From: Flavobacteriia bacterium
Lineage (GTDB): Bacteria; Bacteroidota; Bacteroidia; Flavobacteriales; Flavobacteriaceae
DNA: 39,669 nt
Direction: 5' to 3'
NCBI GenBank assembly: GCA_030617765.1
Contig: JAUWUU010000002.1
Location: 1-39,669, forward strand
Made by a program: the position numbers and the translations under genes. Below, one piece after another: positions 26,123 to 34,998 of the stretch. Position 1 is the stretch's first letter, and each line of letters starts with the position of its first letter. The notes under the pieces were generated by a model. The model worked only from the letters and a program-made list of their open reading frames with translations. It was not told the DNA's origin and searched no databases.

Positions 26123-26527
26123 TCAATAAAAAGTGTTATAAGCAATGATCTGCCCATTTTCAATTTCCGGAATTTCTATACCATAGATAAGCCCGTAATT
26201 TGGGTCGTTATCTTTAGTGATCCTAAAATAAAAGGTCATTTCGCTGTGAGCGAATTCCAGTAAATAAAAAGTTCGTCCATCTTTATTGAGCTCAATCACT
26301 CTGTTAATTGGAGTTGTCAGATTATCGAAATAAAATTTATTTTCATCAGGAAAATACAGCTTTAATTGATTATTTTTCAATTCAACCTGAAGAGGATGTT
26401 TAAGCGCTTCAACAGTTTCACTATTCCTACCTATAGGCAATACCCATTTATTAGAAGCATCAAAAATAATGGTCTGAGCAGAGGTGATTCCTGTAAATAA
26501 AAATAGAAGAAATACTATTTTTTTCAT
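26123..26527 (-). CDS. Secreted hypothetical protein
   Basis: A 134-residue protein with a clear Sec signal peptide (MKKIVFLLFLFTGITSAQ, cleavage likely after TSA at residue 17) and no lipobox, so periplasmic or outer-surface. The mature part is beta-rich, with alternating hydrophobic and charged residues (LQVELKNNQLKLYFPDE, RTFYLLEFAHSEMTFYFRITKD). No catalytic or binding motif is recognised and there are no Cys residues. It is monocistronic with a good promoter (26562-26592) and shares its downstream region with the nuo terminator. It is unrelated by sequence to its neighbours. Confidence 0.75.
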   Translation of the reverse strand: MKKIVFLLFLFTGITSAQTIIFDASNKWVLPIGRNSETVEALKHPLQVELKNNQLKLYFPDENKFYFDNLTTPINRVIELNKDGRTFYLLEFAHSEMTFYFRITKDNDPNYGLIYGIEIPEIENGQIIAYNTFY

Positions 26528-26903
26528 AAAAAATGGTTTTATTGATTTATATAAAGATTTCCAAAAATAATGATAATCTTCTAAAAAACAAATATATAAT
26601 CAAATAGTTAGTCTCTATTTAAGTTAATTTTATTAATTATACGCGATATAGAAATTGTAGTAATCTCCATAAAATTAGCAATATGTTTGGCAAATGCTTC
26701 AAAATACTTAATGGAAATATTTAAAACGTGGAAACTTAATATTCAAGATCTAGCTATTTGGATAAAATCAGGTTACAAAAAATTAAGGAACACATATTTG
26801 GTTTTCCATTTTTTTTTAGTAATTTACTAAAGAAAGATAGTTATTATAATAATCTGAATTACAGCTTATTGATAAATAATTATTCAAAAAAACAGTTTTA
26901 ATA
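26528..26903. other. Intergenic region, 376 bp, between divergent genes
   Basis: This gap separates the minus-strand secreted protein from the plus-strand glucan cluster. The left part holds the minus-strand promoter. A plus-strand TATGTTTG (26682-26689) fits TAnnTTTG but is some 215 bp from the glgM start, and its nearest upstream TTG (26655-26657) is 24 bases away, so it is a weak candidate. No reading frame, RNA gene or strong hairpin is seen. Confidence 0.55.
26562..26592 (-). promoter_or_regulatory. Bacteroidetes-type promoter of the secreted protein gene
   Basis: On the minus strand TTTG (26592-26589), a 19-base spacer and TATTTTTG (26569-26562) match both the -33 and -7 elements of the Bacteroidetes consensus. 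The -7 box ends 35 bases before the ATG, predicting a leader of about 28-30 bases. This is the most complete promoter match in the window. Confidence 0.65.
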
Positions 26904-28109
26904 ATGAAAGTACTTTTTTATACAAAAGAATTTCCGCCATATGTTTATGGTGGTGCAGGAGTTGTTGTTGAATATTTAGCAGCTGAATTGGCTAAGATCA
27001 TGGAAATTGATGTAAGGTGTTTTGGTGATCAGAATGAAAATTCAGATAATTTAACAGTTAAAGGATTTTCCTATGATAATCCGGTTTTTGATCAAACAAA
27101 TGATAAGCTAAAAGCCGTATTTAATAGTTTAACTACATGTATTCAAATGAATGCTGACGATGTTGATGCGGATATAGTACATTGTCATACCTGGTATGCT
27201 CAATTTGCGGGTATCGTAGCAAAATTGAGTTATGGTGTTCCGTTGGTAATTACAACACATTCCTTAGAGCCATTAAGACCATGGAAAAGAGAGCAATTGG
27301 GTAGAGGTTATGATACTTCTTCCTGGGTTGAAAAAACAGCAATTGAAATGGCTGATGCTATTATTGCTGTGTCAAAGGAAACAAAAGAAGATGTTTTAAA
27401 ATATTTTGATGTAGATAAAGATAAAATTAAAGTAATTTACAATGGAATTAACCTTGAAGAATATGTAGTAACTCAAGAAACATCTACACTTGATAGGTAT
27501 GGAATTGATCAATTAAAACCATTTGTACTTTTTGTAGGTAGAATTACCAGACAAAAAGGGATCATACATTTGGTTAATGCGATAAAATATATTGATCCAG
27601 AAACTCAGATTATTTTATGTGCCGGAGCACCGGATACACCTGAAATTGCCAAAGAGATGGAAGACAGCGTGAAGGAAGTGAAAAAAGATAGAGATAATGT
27701 TATATGGATAGATGAAATGTTACCTAAAAAAGAAGTAATTCAACTATATTCGCATGCAGATGTATTTTGTTGTCCTTCAATATATGAACCATTTGGTATC
27801 ATTAATGTTGAAGCAATGGCTTGTGAAACTGCTGTTGTTGCAAGTGCTGTTGGAGGGATAAAAGAAGTTGTTGTGGATGGAGAAACAGGAATATTGATTT
27901 CTTTAGATCAGCAGGATTCAGCACCTTTTGAGCCAATAGATCCGGAAAAATTTTCTAAAGATCTTGCGGAAGGTGTCAATAAATTGATTAACAATAAAGA
28001 ATTAAGAGATGCCATGGCAAAAAAAGGTAGAAAAAGAGTTGAAGACACTTTTGATTGGAGCGCCATAGCAAAACAGCACAAAGAATTATATAAATCGTTA
28101 AAGCAATAA
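26904..28109 (+). CDS. glgM: GT4 glucosyltransferase, actinobacterial-type glycogen synthase / maltose-1-phosphate synthase
   Basis: A 401-residue GT-B glycosyltransferase. The start MKVLFYTKEFPPYVYGGAGVVVEYL resembles the Corynebacterium/Mycobacterium 'GlgA' family (now GlgM) rather than the classic 470-480-residue GlgA with its KTGGL motif. The GT4 E-x7-E motif is present in YEPFGIINVEAMA (about residues 293-305), with VFVGRI/TRQKG at about 209-220 in the nucleotide-binding half. In actinobacteria GlgM transfers glucose from ADP-glucose to glucose-1-phosphate, giving maltose-1-phosphate, the GlgE substrate. The presence here of glgC, glgE and the maltokinase gene supports the same role, but glycogen synthase activity cannot be excluded. 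First gene of a tight six-gene cluster; glgC follows two bases later. Confidence 0.82.
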   Translation: MKVLFYTKEFPPYVYGGAGVVVEYLAAELAKIMEIDVRCFGDQNENSDNLTVKGFSYDNPVFDQTNDKLKAVFNSLTTCIQMNADDVDADIVHCHTWYAQFAGIVAKLSYGVPLVITTHSLEPLRPWKREQLGRGYDTSSWVEKTAIEMADAIIAVSKETKEDVLKYFDVDKDKIKVIYNGINLEEYVVTQETSTLDRYGIDQLKPFVLFVGRITRQKGIIHLVNAIKYIDPETQIILCAGAPDTPEIAKEMEDSVKEVKKDRDNVIWIDEMLPKKEVIQLYSHADVFCCPSIYEPFGIINVEAMACETAVVASAVGGIKEVVVDGETGILISLDQQDSAPFEPIDPEKFSKDLAEGVNKLINNKELRDAMAKKGRKRVEDTFDWSAIAKQHKELYKSLKQ

Positions 28110-28111
28110 TT

Positions 28112-29368
28112 ATGAAGGTATTGAGTATTATTTTAGGGGGCGGACAAGGCTCAAGGTTATATCCTTTAACCGAAAGAAGATCAAAACCAGCGGTACCGAT
28201 AGCAGGAAAATACAGACTGGTAGATATTCCAATTTCTAACTGTATCAATTCTGGCCTTAAAAAGATATATGTATTAACCCAGTTTAATTCAGCTTCATTA
28301 AACCAGCACATTAAGAATACTTATCACTTTAGTTTTTTTAGCAAAGCATTTGTTGATGTTTTAGCTGCAGAACAAACACCGGAAAGTTCTAATTGGTTTC
28401 AGGGAACTGCTGATGCAGTTCGTCAGAGCATACATCATTTTTTGAAACATGATTTTGAATATGCTTTAATATTATCAGGTGATCAGCTTTATCAAATGGA
28501 TTATAATGAAATTCTTAAGAAGCATATTAAGAGCAAAGCAGAATTATCTATAGCAACAATGCCTGTTAATGCCAAGGATGCAACTTCTTTTGGAATTTTG
28601 AAAACAAATGAGAAGGATGAAATAACATCCTTTATTGAAAAACCAGCACACGAGTTATTACCTGAATGGGTTTCAGATGTAAGTGATCAAATGAAATCAG
28701 AAGGTCGAAATTACCTTGCTTCGATGGGTATTTATGTCTTTAACAGAGAACTATTAATTGAATTATTGAAAGAACCTGATACGGTTGATTTTGGAAAAGA
28801 GATCATTCCTCAAAATATTGATAAACACAAAGTGATAAGCTATCAATTTGAAGGGTACTGGACAGATATAGGTAATATTGATTCTTTTTTTGAAGCCAAT
28901 TTAGGCTTAACGGCTTCTGTTCCTAAATTTGACTTGTTTAGCGAAAGTAAAAAAGTATTTACTAGAGCAAGAATACTGCCAACATCTAAGGTATCAGGTA
29001 CTATCCTTGATAAAACTGTTTTGGCAGAAGGATGTATTATTCATGCAGGAAAAATTGAAAGATCTGTAATTGGAATCCGTTCGAGAATATGTGAAGAATC
29101 AACGGTTATTAATACTTATATGATGGGGAGTGATTATTATCAAACTTTAGATGAATTGATTGATAATCCTTCAAATATACCTATGGGAATCGGGAAGCGA
29201 TGTTTTATAAAAAATGCAATTTTAGATAAGAACTGTTGCATAGGAAATGATGTAAGAATAAATGGAGGTAAACATCTAGAAGATGCTGAAACAGATTTAT
29301 ATGTAATACGTGATGGTATAGTAGTAATTAAAAAAGGCGCAATAATTCCACATGGTTTTGTAATTTGA
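28112..29368 (+). CDS. glgC: Glucose-1-phosphate adenylyltransferase (ADP-glucose pyrophosphorylase)
   Basis: A 418-residue enzyme making ADP-glucose from glucose-1-phosphate and ATP. ILGGGQGSRLYPLTERRSKPAVPIAGKYRLVDIPISNC at residues 7-44 is the nucleotide-binding and regulatory signature. SGDQLYQMDY (about residues 123-132), the sugar-phosphate-site IEKP and EGYWTDIGNIDSFFEANL follow in the standard order. The C-terminal part (from about 290) is a left-handed beta-helix with hexapeptide-like repeats. It feeds the neighbouring GlgM-type synthase. The stop is followed by a 95-bp gap with an 11-bp direct repeat before glgE, so a second promoter could lie there. Confidence 0.96.
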   Translation: MKVLSIILGGGQGSRLYPLTERRSKPAVPIAGKYRLVDIPISNCINSGLKKIYVLTQFNSASLNQHIKNTYHFSFFSKAFVDVLAAEQTPESSNWFQGTADAVRQSIHHFLKHDFEYALILSGDQLYQMDYNEILKKHIKSKAELSIATMPVNAKDATSFGILKTNEKDEITSFIEKPAHELLPEWVSDVSDQMKSEGRNYLASMGIYVFNRELLIELLKEPDTVDFGKEIIPQNIDKHKVISYQFEGYWTDIGNIDSFFEANLGLTASVPKFDLFSESKKVFTRARILPTSKVSGTILDKTVLAEGCIIHAGKIERSVIGIRSRICEESTVINTYMMGSDYYQTLDELIDNPSNIPMGIGKRCFIKNAILDKNCCIGNDVRINGGKHLEDAETDLYVIRDGIVVIKKGAIIPHGFVI

Positions 29369-29399
29369 TTACTTGCCAATTTTTTATTATCCAAACTGT

Positions 29400-29423
29400 T
29401 TAGCTTTAAAAATTAGCTTTAAA
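29400..29423 (+). repeat. Tandem 11-bp direct repeat between glgC and glgE
   Basis: TTAGCTTTAAA occurs at 29400-29410 and again at 29413-29423 (13-bp period), about 40 bases before the glgE start. It could be a paired regulator site or an accident of A/T-rich sequence. Confidence 0.5.
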
Positions 29424-29463
29424 GTTTGTGTATTTTAGTTATATTAAAATTCAAAAAAATACA

Positions 29464-31404
29464 ATGCTAGATCAAAAAAGAGTTGTTATTGATTATATCT
29501 CACCTACCATAAATAATGGTGATTTTCCAATTAAACGAGTTGTAAATGAAATTGTTAATGTTAATGCGCATGTTCTTGCTGATGGACATGATGAAATAGC
29601 GGCTTCGATTTTATATAAGCATGAAAATGAAAGTGATTGGAATGAGTTGAGAATGAGTCTTGCCTATAATAATGAATGGAATGGTTCTTTTGAAGTTCAA
29701 AAGCAAGGATATTATACCTATAAAGTTGAGGGTTGGATAGATTATGCCTTAACCTGGCAACATGGTATCATCAGAAAAATTGAAGACTATCAACTAGTAA
29801 CTTCAGAATTACTGGAGGGTGTAGATTTGATCAAATCAATCCTCAATACAGTAACAAAATCAGAAAGAGGATATTTAGAAAACTTACAAAAAATATTTAG
29901 CAATAAAGAATCTTATGAAGAAGCTATTTTAGAAGCGGTAAGTGATAAATTGCATCAAATATTTTATAAATATCCGAAAAAAAAACTGGTTAATTCATCA
30001 AGTGAGTTTCAGATTTATGTGGATAGATTAAAAGCCAGATTTAGTACCTGGTACGAATTTTTTCCACGTTCTGCTTCCAAAAAGGAAGGCGTTCACGGTA
30101 CTTTTAAAGATTGTATAAAACTATTACCAAGAGTTGTTGAAATGGGTTTTGACACTTTGTATTTCCCTCCGATACACCCTATTGGAGAAGTGAATAGAAA
30201 AGGGAAGAACAATTCAACTGATGCTTTTGAAGGTGACGTTGGCTCTCCCTGGGGAATAGGTTCTAAATATGGAGGCCATAAAGATATCCATTCAGAATTA
30301 GGAACGATTAAAGATTTTAAGTCCTTGGTTAAAAAGGCAAATGGTTTAGGTTTAGAAGTTGCTATGGATTTTGCTTTACAGGTAGCACCTGATCATCCTT
30401 GGGTAAAAGAGCATCCTCAGTGGTTTAAATGGCGTCCGGACGGAACAGTACAATATGCAGAGAATCCTCCAAAAAAATATCAGGATATTTTGCCAATTTA
30501 TTTCGAAACTGAAGATTATAAAAATCTTTGGAAGGAAACTTTAGATACTTTTATGTATTGGATTGATTGCGGAATAAATATCTTTAGAGTAGATAATCCT
30601 CACACGAAACCATTTTATTTTTGGAACTGGATCATTTCTGAAATAAAAAAAGAACATCCGGATGTATTATTTTTGGCAGAGGCATTCACAGGTCCAAAAA
30701 TAATGCAGCAACTAGGTAAACAAGGTTTCACACAATCTTATACTTATTTTACCTGGCGAAATTCAAAACACGAATTAATTGAATATGTTGAAGAGTTGAC
30801 CAAATCAGAACAACGTGAATATATGCGCCCAAATTTTTGGCCAAATACGCCAGATATTAATCCATTTCATTTACAAGGTGCGAATGAATCAAAATATATT
30901 CAACGTTATGCTTTAGCTGCTACTTTAAGTTCAAATGTAGGAATATACGGACCGGTTTTTGAATATATGATCGATGATTCGCTTCCAAATAGAGAAGAAT
31001 ATTTGGATTCAGAAAAATTTCAAATAACTCATTATGATTGGAATAAAAAAAATAATTTAATTTCAATTATAAGTAAAATTAATATGATCCGTAAGGATGA
31101 GGAAGCATTGCAACAAACCAATAACATTAAATTTTGTCACATTGAAAATGATAATTTGATAGCTTTTTATAAATGGAATGACGATAAATCTAATGAAATT
31201 TTAGTGATTATAAATTTAGATCCATACAGTGTACAGAGCGGGTCAATGCAACTACCTTTAGCAGAATTGAAAGAGTTTGAGCAAGGACTACCAGTTCAAG
31301 TTTATGATTTTATTTCAGGAAATGGTTACAATTGGTATGATGAATGGAATTATATTGAATTGCAGCCCGAGTTGCCTCTTCATATATTTAAGATAAATAA
31401 ATAG
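29464..31404 (+). CDS. glgE: Alpha-1,4-glucan:maltose-1-phosphate maltosyltransferase (GlgE, GH13_3)
   Basis: A 646-residue cytoplasmic enzyme that extends alpha-1,4-glucans using maltose-1-phosphate. YEFFPRSASKKEGVHGTF and TLYFPPIHPIGEVNRKGKNN (in the domain A/B region) are GlgE hallmarks. FRVDNPHTKPFYFW holds the nucleophile Asp (D377) and LAEAFTGPKIM the acid/base Glu (E406). Their 29-residue separation equals that of Streptomyces GlgEI (D394/E423). The N-terminal beta-sandwich domain with YTYKVEGWIDYALTWQHGI and the C-terminal domain are complete. I start at 29464 (MLDQKRVVID); an in-frame ATG at 29428 would add twelve residues with no family resemblance. The maltokinase ORF starts directly after the stop codon. 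Confidence 0.96.
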   Translation: MLDQKRVVIDYISPTINNGDFPIKRVVNEIVNVNAHVLADGHDEIAASILYKHENESDWNELRMSLAYNNEWNGSFEVQKQGYYTYKVEGWIDYALTWQHGIIRKIEDYQLVTSELLEGVDLIKSILNTVTKSERGYLENLQKIFSNKESYEEAILEAVSDKLHQIFYKYPKKKLVNSSSEFQIYVDRLKARFSTWYEFFPRSASKKEGVHGTFKDCIKLLPRVVEMGFDTLYFPPIHPIGEVNRKGKNNSTDAFEGDVGSPWGIGSKYGGHKDIHSELGTIKDFKSLVKKANGLGLEVAMDFALQVAPDHPWVKEHPQWFKWRPDGTVQYAENPPKKYQDILPIYFETEDYKNLWKETLDTFMYWIDCGINIFRVDNPHTKPFYFWNWIISEIKKEHPDVLFLAEAFTGPKIMQQLGKQGFTQSYTYFTWRNSKHELIEYVEELTKSEQREYMRPNFWPNTPDINPFHLQGANESKYIQRYALAATLSSNVGIYGPVFEYMIDDSLPNREEYLDSEKFQITHYDWNKKNNLISIISKINMIRKDEEALQQTNNIKFCHIENDNLIAFYKWNDDKSNEILVIINLDPYSVQSGSMQLPLAELKEFEQGLPVQVYDFISGNGYNWYDEWNYIELQPELPLHIFKINK

Positions 31405-33033
31405 ATGTCAAATAAAATTACCAAAACTATAATACAATCTCCCTTTCATTTTGATGAAAATTGGGAAGATTTACTTGATAATAAAGATTTTGTTAAAGTT
31501 TTTCTTTCCGATGTTTTAGAAGATTATATTGTAAAACAGCGTTGGTACGGAGGTAAAGCGAGCAAGCTAAAATATATTGAACTTTCAGAATATTTTAGAA
31601 TTCAAAATGAAGGAGAAGTATATTATGGTTTGATCTTAGAAATTAATTTTGTTGAAGCTTTTTATCAACATTATTTTTTGCCGATAGCTTTTGTTACAGA
31701 TAAGAATTTTGCTAAACAAGATAGAATTCTTCCAATTAGTATTAAAGGTCAACAAGGTTTTATTATTGATGCAATTAATCTTGAAGCATTTAGAAAACTT
31801 GTATTTGAATTGATCTTAAATGCTCAACCCAAGAATAAATCTAGAGTACAATATCATAAAAGTGAAACTTTTACCGATGTGGTTTATGAATCGTCGAGAT
31901 TTTTGGGTTTAGAACAAAGCAACACCTCAATTGTTTATAATGAAAAGTTTGTTCTAAAATTTTTCCGAAGGATTTTTGCTAATAAAAATCCTGATTATGA
32001 AATGAGTTGTTTTTTATCAGATAAGAAAGAATTCAAAAATACTCCGGCTTATCAGGGAAGTTTAAATATAATTGGTTCTGATAACGTCTATATTACCATA
32101 GCCTTAATGCAAAAAATGGTTCCCAATCAAGGCGATGCATGGGAATATATGTTAAAAGAACTACATAAGGTATTTTCTAATTTAGAACATAAAAATATAG
32201 ATATAAATTCATTACCTAAAACAGAGTTGTATTTAAGGTTAAAAATTGAAGATGTACCAGAAAAAATAATTGATTGGGTAGGATCAGATTTATTTCTTAA
32301 AATAAAAACTATTGCAAAACGCACTGCTGAAATGCATATTGTATTGGGATCAGAGTTTGAGGACACAGCTTTTACACCAACACATTTTAATGGTGATTAT
32401 ACAGTTTGGCTAAAGAATAGGTTACTTTATCAATTTCAAAACAGGTTGAATACTATTGAAAATAATCTACATAAACTTGATGGTTTGTCACTAGAACTAG
32501 CAAATGAGTTTTTAAATAATAAAAATATTATAAGAAAGCGGTTTGTGAATTTTGACTGGACAAAACTAAAAGGAGAGCGAATAAGGGTACATGGTGATTA
32601 TCATTTAGGGCAAATACTGGTCAAAGATGATGATTTTTACATTTTGGATTTTGAAGGTGAACCAGAAAGTACGATTAGAGACAGAAAAGTAAAACAGCCA
32701 CCATTAAAAGATGTTGCAGGAATGTTTAGATCTTTTCACTATGCTATTTATGCAACGGTTTTTAATAATAGTGAAAAATATATCCAATCACAAGAAACAT
32801 TATTTGAAGCCGCTGAATTATTGTATTCATATTTTACCAGTGTTTTTTTAGCAACTTACGTTGAAGCAATTTTAAATGCGAATCTAAATATTGGTTATGA
32901 TCAGGAACGAAATTTTATCTTAAAATACTGTTTGTTAGAAAAAGCAGTATATGAATTAGGTTACGAACTAAATTCACGACCACGTTGGGCATTAATCCCT
33001 TTAAAAGGAATATCTAATATTATTAATCATTAA
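31405..33033 (+). CDS. mak: Maltokinase (Pep2/Mak type)
   Basis: A 542-residue kinase of the aminoglycoside-phosphotransferase-like fold. The N-terminal cap carries KQRWYGGKASKLK (about residues 46-58), as in Mak proteins (usually QRWFGGKGR). The catalytic loop is RVHGDYHLGQILVK (about 395-408) and the metal-binding motif is FYILDFEGEPES, both close to actinobacterial Mak. It would phosphorylate maltose with ATP to give alpha-maltose-1-phosphate for GlgE. In many genomes Mak is fused to or paired with trehalose synthase TreS; no TreS is present here. The gene has zero-base spacing from glgE and is followed four bases later by glgB, so the three are translationally coupled. Substrate is inferred from family and context. 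Confidence 0.88.
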   Translation: MSNKITKTIIQSPFHFDENWEDLLDNKDFVKVFLSDVLEDYIVKQRWYGGKASKLKYIELSEYFRIQNEGEVYYGLILEINFVEAFYQHYFLPIAFVTDKNFAKQDRILPISIKGQQGFIIDAINLEAFRKLVFELILNAQPKNKSRVQYHKSETFTDVVYESSRFLGLEQSNTSIVYNEKFVLKFFRRIFANKNPDYEMSCFLSDKKEFKNTPAYQGSLNIIGSDNVYITIALMQKMVPNQGDAWEYMLKELHKVFSNLEHKNIDINSLPKTELYLRLKIEDVPEKIIDWVGSDLFLKIKTIAKRTAEMHIVLGSEFEDTAFTPTHFNGDYTVWLKNRLLYQFQNRLNTIENNLHKLDGLSLELANEFLNNKNIIRKRFVNFDWTKLKGERIRVHGDYHLGQILVKDDDFYILDFEGEPESTIRDRKVKQPPLKDVAGMFRSFHYAIYATVFNNSEKYIQSQETLFEAAELLYSYFTSVFLATYVEAILNANLNIGYDQERNFILKYCLLEKAVYELGYELNSRPRWALIPLKGISNIINH

Positions 33034-33037
33034 ACCT

Positions 33038-34942
33038 ATGGCAAAAGTAAAAGCATATAGTCTGTTCACAGACTTTGACATTGATCTATTTAAGTCTGGA
33101 AAACACTACCGTCTTTACGAAAAATTTGGTGCACATTCTATTGAGTTGGAAGATGAAAAAGGAGTTTATTTTTCTGTTTGGGCACCATCGGCAAAAAAAG
33201 TTTCTGTTGTTGGAGATTTCAATTACTGGAATGATAAACAGCATCAATTAAATGTTCGTTGGGATGAATCAGGAATTTGGGAAGGTTTTATACCGAATAT
33301 TAGTGAAGGCATGCGGTATAAGTTTAAAATTAAATCAAATAATAATGTGGAAACAGAAAAATCAGATCCTTATGCTTTTTTTTGTGAAACACCACCAAAT
33401 ACTGCTTCAATAATAAGAGATGTTGATACTTATGATTGGAAAGATAAAGATTGGATGGGATATAGAAAAGATAAAAATGGATTGGATAAACCTTATTCTG
33501 TTTATGAAGTTCATTTAGGATCTTGGATGAGAAATGAAGAGAGTAATTTTTTGACATATAAAGAATTAGCTAAAAAACTGGTTTCTTATTTAAAGGAAAT
33601 GAGTTTTACCCATGTAGAGCTTATGCCAATTATGGAATATCCTTATGATCCTTCTTGGGGATATCAATTGGTTGGATATTTTGCACCAACTTCTCGTTTT
33701 GGATCACCACAGGATTTTATGTATTTGATTGATCAATTACATAAAAGTGATATAGGGGTTATTTTAGATTGGGTTCCATCACATTTTCCATCCGATGATC
33801 ATGGATTAGGTTTTTTTGATGGAAGTCATTTATATGAACATCCTGATCATAAAAAAGGTTACCATCCTGATTGGAAAAGTTTAATATTTAATTACGGGAG
33901 AAATGAAGTAAAATCATTTTTGATCAGTAATGCATTTTTTTGGTTAGATAAATACCACGTGGATGGTTTAAGAGTAGATGCAGTTGCATCAATGGTTTAT
34001 TTGGATTATTCAAGAGAGGATGGCGCATGGGAACCAAATGAATTTGGAGGGAGAGAAAATCTGGAAGCAGTTTCATTTATAAAAGAATTTAATGAAAGTG
34101 TTTTATCAACTTTTGAGGGAGTTCAAACCATTGCTGAAGAATCAACAGCTTTTCCGGGGGTTACCAAACCGGTTAATATTGGAGGATTAGGTTTTGGAAT
34201 GAAATGGATGATGGGATGGATGCATGACACTCTTGAATACTTTTCAAAAGACCCAATCTATCGCAAGTTTGAACAAAATGTAATAACTTTTAGTTTGGCA
34301 TATGCCTTTTCTGAAAATTTTGTATTACCGCTTTCTCATGATGAAGTAGTTTATGGCAAAAAATCTTTATTAAACAGAATGCCCGGAGATGAATGGAATA
34401 AATTTGCTAATTTAAGATTATTATACGGCTATATGTTTACACATCCAGGCACCAAATTATTATTTATGGGAGGTGAGTTTGGTCAGTCATCAGAATGGAA
34501 TTTTAATCAAAGTCTGGATTGGCACTTGTTGCAATACAAACCTCACAAAGGGTTGCAGACATTTGTTAAAGACTTAAATAATTTGTATAAAAATACACCT
34601 GCATTGTACGAAAAAGGATTTAGTAATGAAGGATTTGAATGGATAAACTTTAGTGATAATGAAAATTCTGTAATCTCTTATATCCGTAAAGGGCATGATG
34701 AGGTTAATGATATAATTGTTGTTTGTAATTTTACTTCAGTAGCAAGAAAAAATTACAGAATTGGATTGCCAAGAAAAGGTTCTTTAACACAAATATTAAA
34801 CAGTGATTATAAAAAATATTTTGGAAGTGGCGTAAGTAATTCTAAAAAAATTAGTATTGAGAAAAAGGATTGGGATAATAGAAAGTATTCAGCAGAAATC
34901 ACGTTGCCACCCTTAGGGATGATCGCTTTTAAAATTGTTTAA
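33038..34942 (+). CDS. glgB: 1,4-alpha-glucan branching enzyme
   Basis: A 634-residue enzyme that introduces alpha-1,6 branches. The N-terminal CBM48 shows VYFSVWAPSAKKVSVVGDFNYWND (from about residue 44). The GH13 core has YEVHLGSWMR, ILDWVPSHFPSDDHGL, GLRVDAVASM (nucleophile D314), IAEESTAFPG (acid/base E367) and LSHDEVVYGK (transition-state Asp). The D314-E367 distance of 53 equals that of E. coli GlgB (D405/E458). The very N-terminal domain of E. coli GlgB is missing, so this is a short-form enzyme. It works on the linear chains made by GlgE. It is downstream of mak in the same transcript. Confidence 0.96.
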   Translation: MAKVKAYSLFTDFDIDLFKSGKHYRLYEKFGAHSIELEDEKGVYFSVWAPSAKKVSVVGDFNYWNDKQHQLNVRWDESGIWEGFIPNISEGMRYKFKIKSNNNVETEKSDPYAFFCETPPNTASIIRDVDTYDWKDKDWMGYRKDKNGLDKPYSVYEVHLGSWMRNEESNFLTYKELAKKLVSYLKEMSFTHVELMPIMEYPYDPSWGYQLVGYFAPTSRFGSPQDFMYLIDQLHKSDIGVILDWVPSHFPSDDHGLGFFDGSHLYEHPDHKKGYHPDWKSLIFNYGRNEVKSFLISNAFFWLDKYHVDGLRVDAVASMVYLDYSREDGAWEPNEFGGRENLEAVSFIKEFNESVLSTFEGVQTIAEESTAFPGVTKPVNIGGLGFGMKWMMGWMHDTLEYFSKDPIYRKFEQNVITFSLAYAFSENFVLPLSHDEVVYGKKSLLNRMPGDEWNKFANLRLLYGYMFTHPGTKLLFMGGEFGQSSEWNFNQSLDWHLLQYKPHKGLQTFVKDLNNLYKNTPALYEKGFSNEGFEWINFSDNENSVISYIRKGHDEVNDIIVVCNFTSVARKNYRIGLPRKGSLTQILNSDYKKYFGSGVSNSKKISIEKKDWDNRKYSAEITLPPLGMIAFKIV

Positions 34943-34998
34943 AATTTTATTTTTCCCTTTATTAAATTTTATTTTCTTTTTTAAACTTTAATATATTT

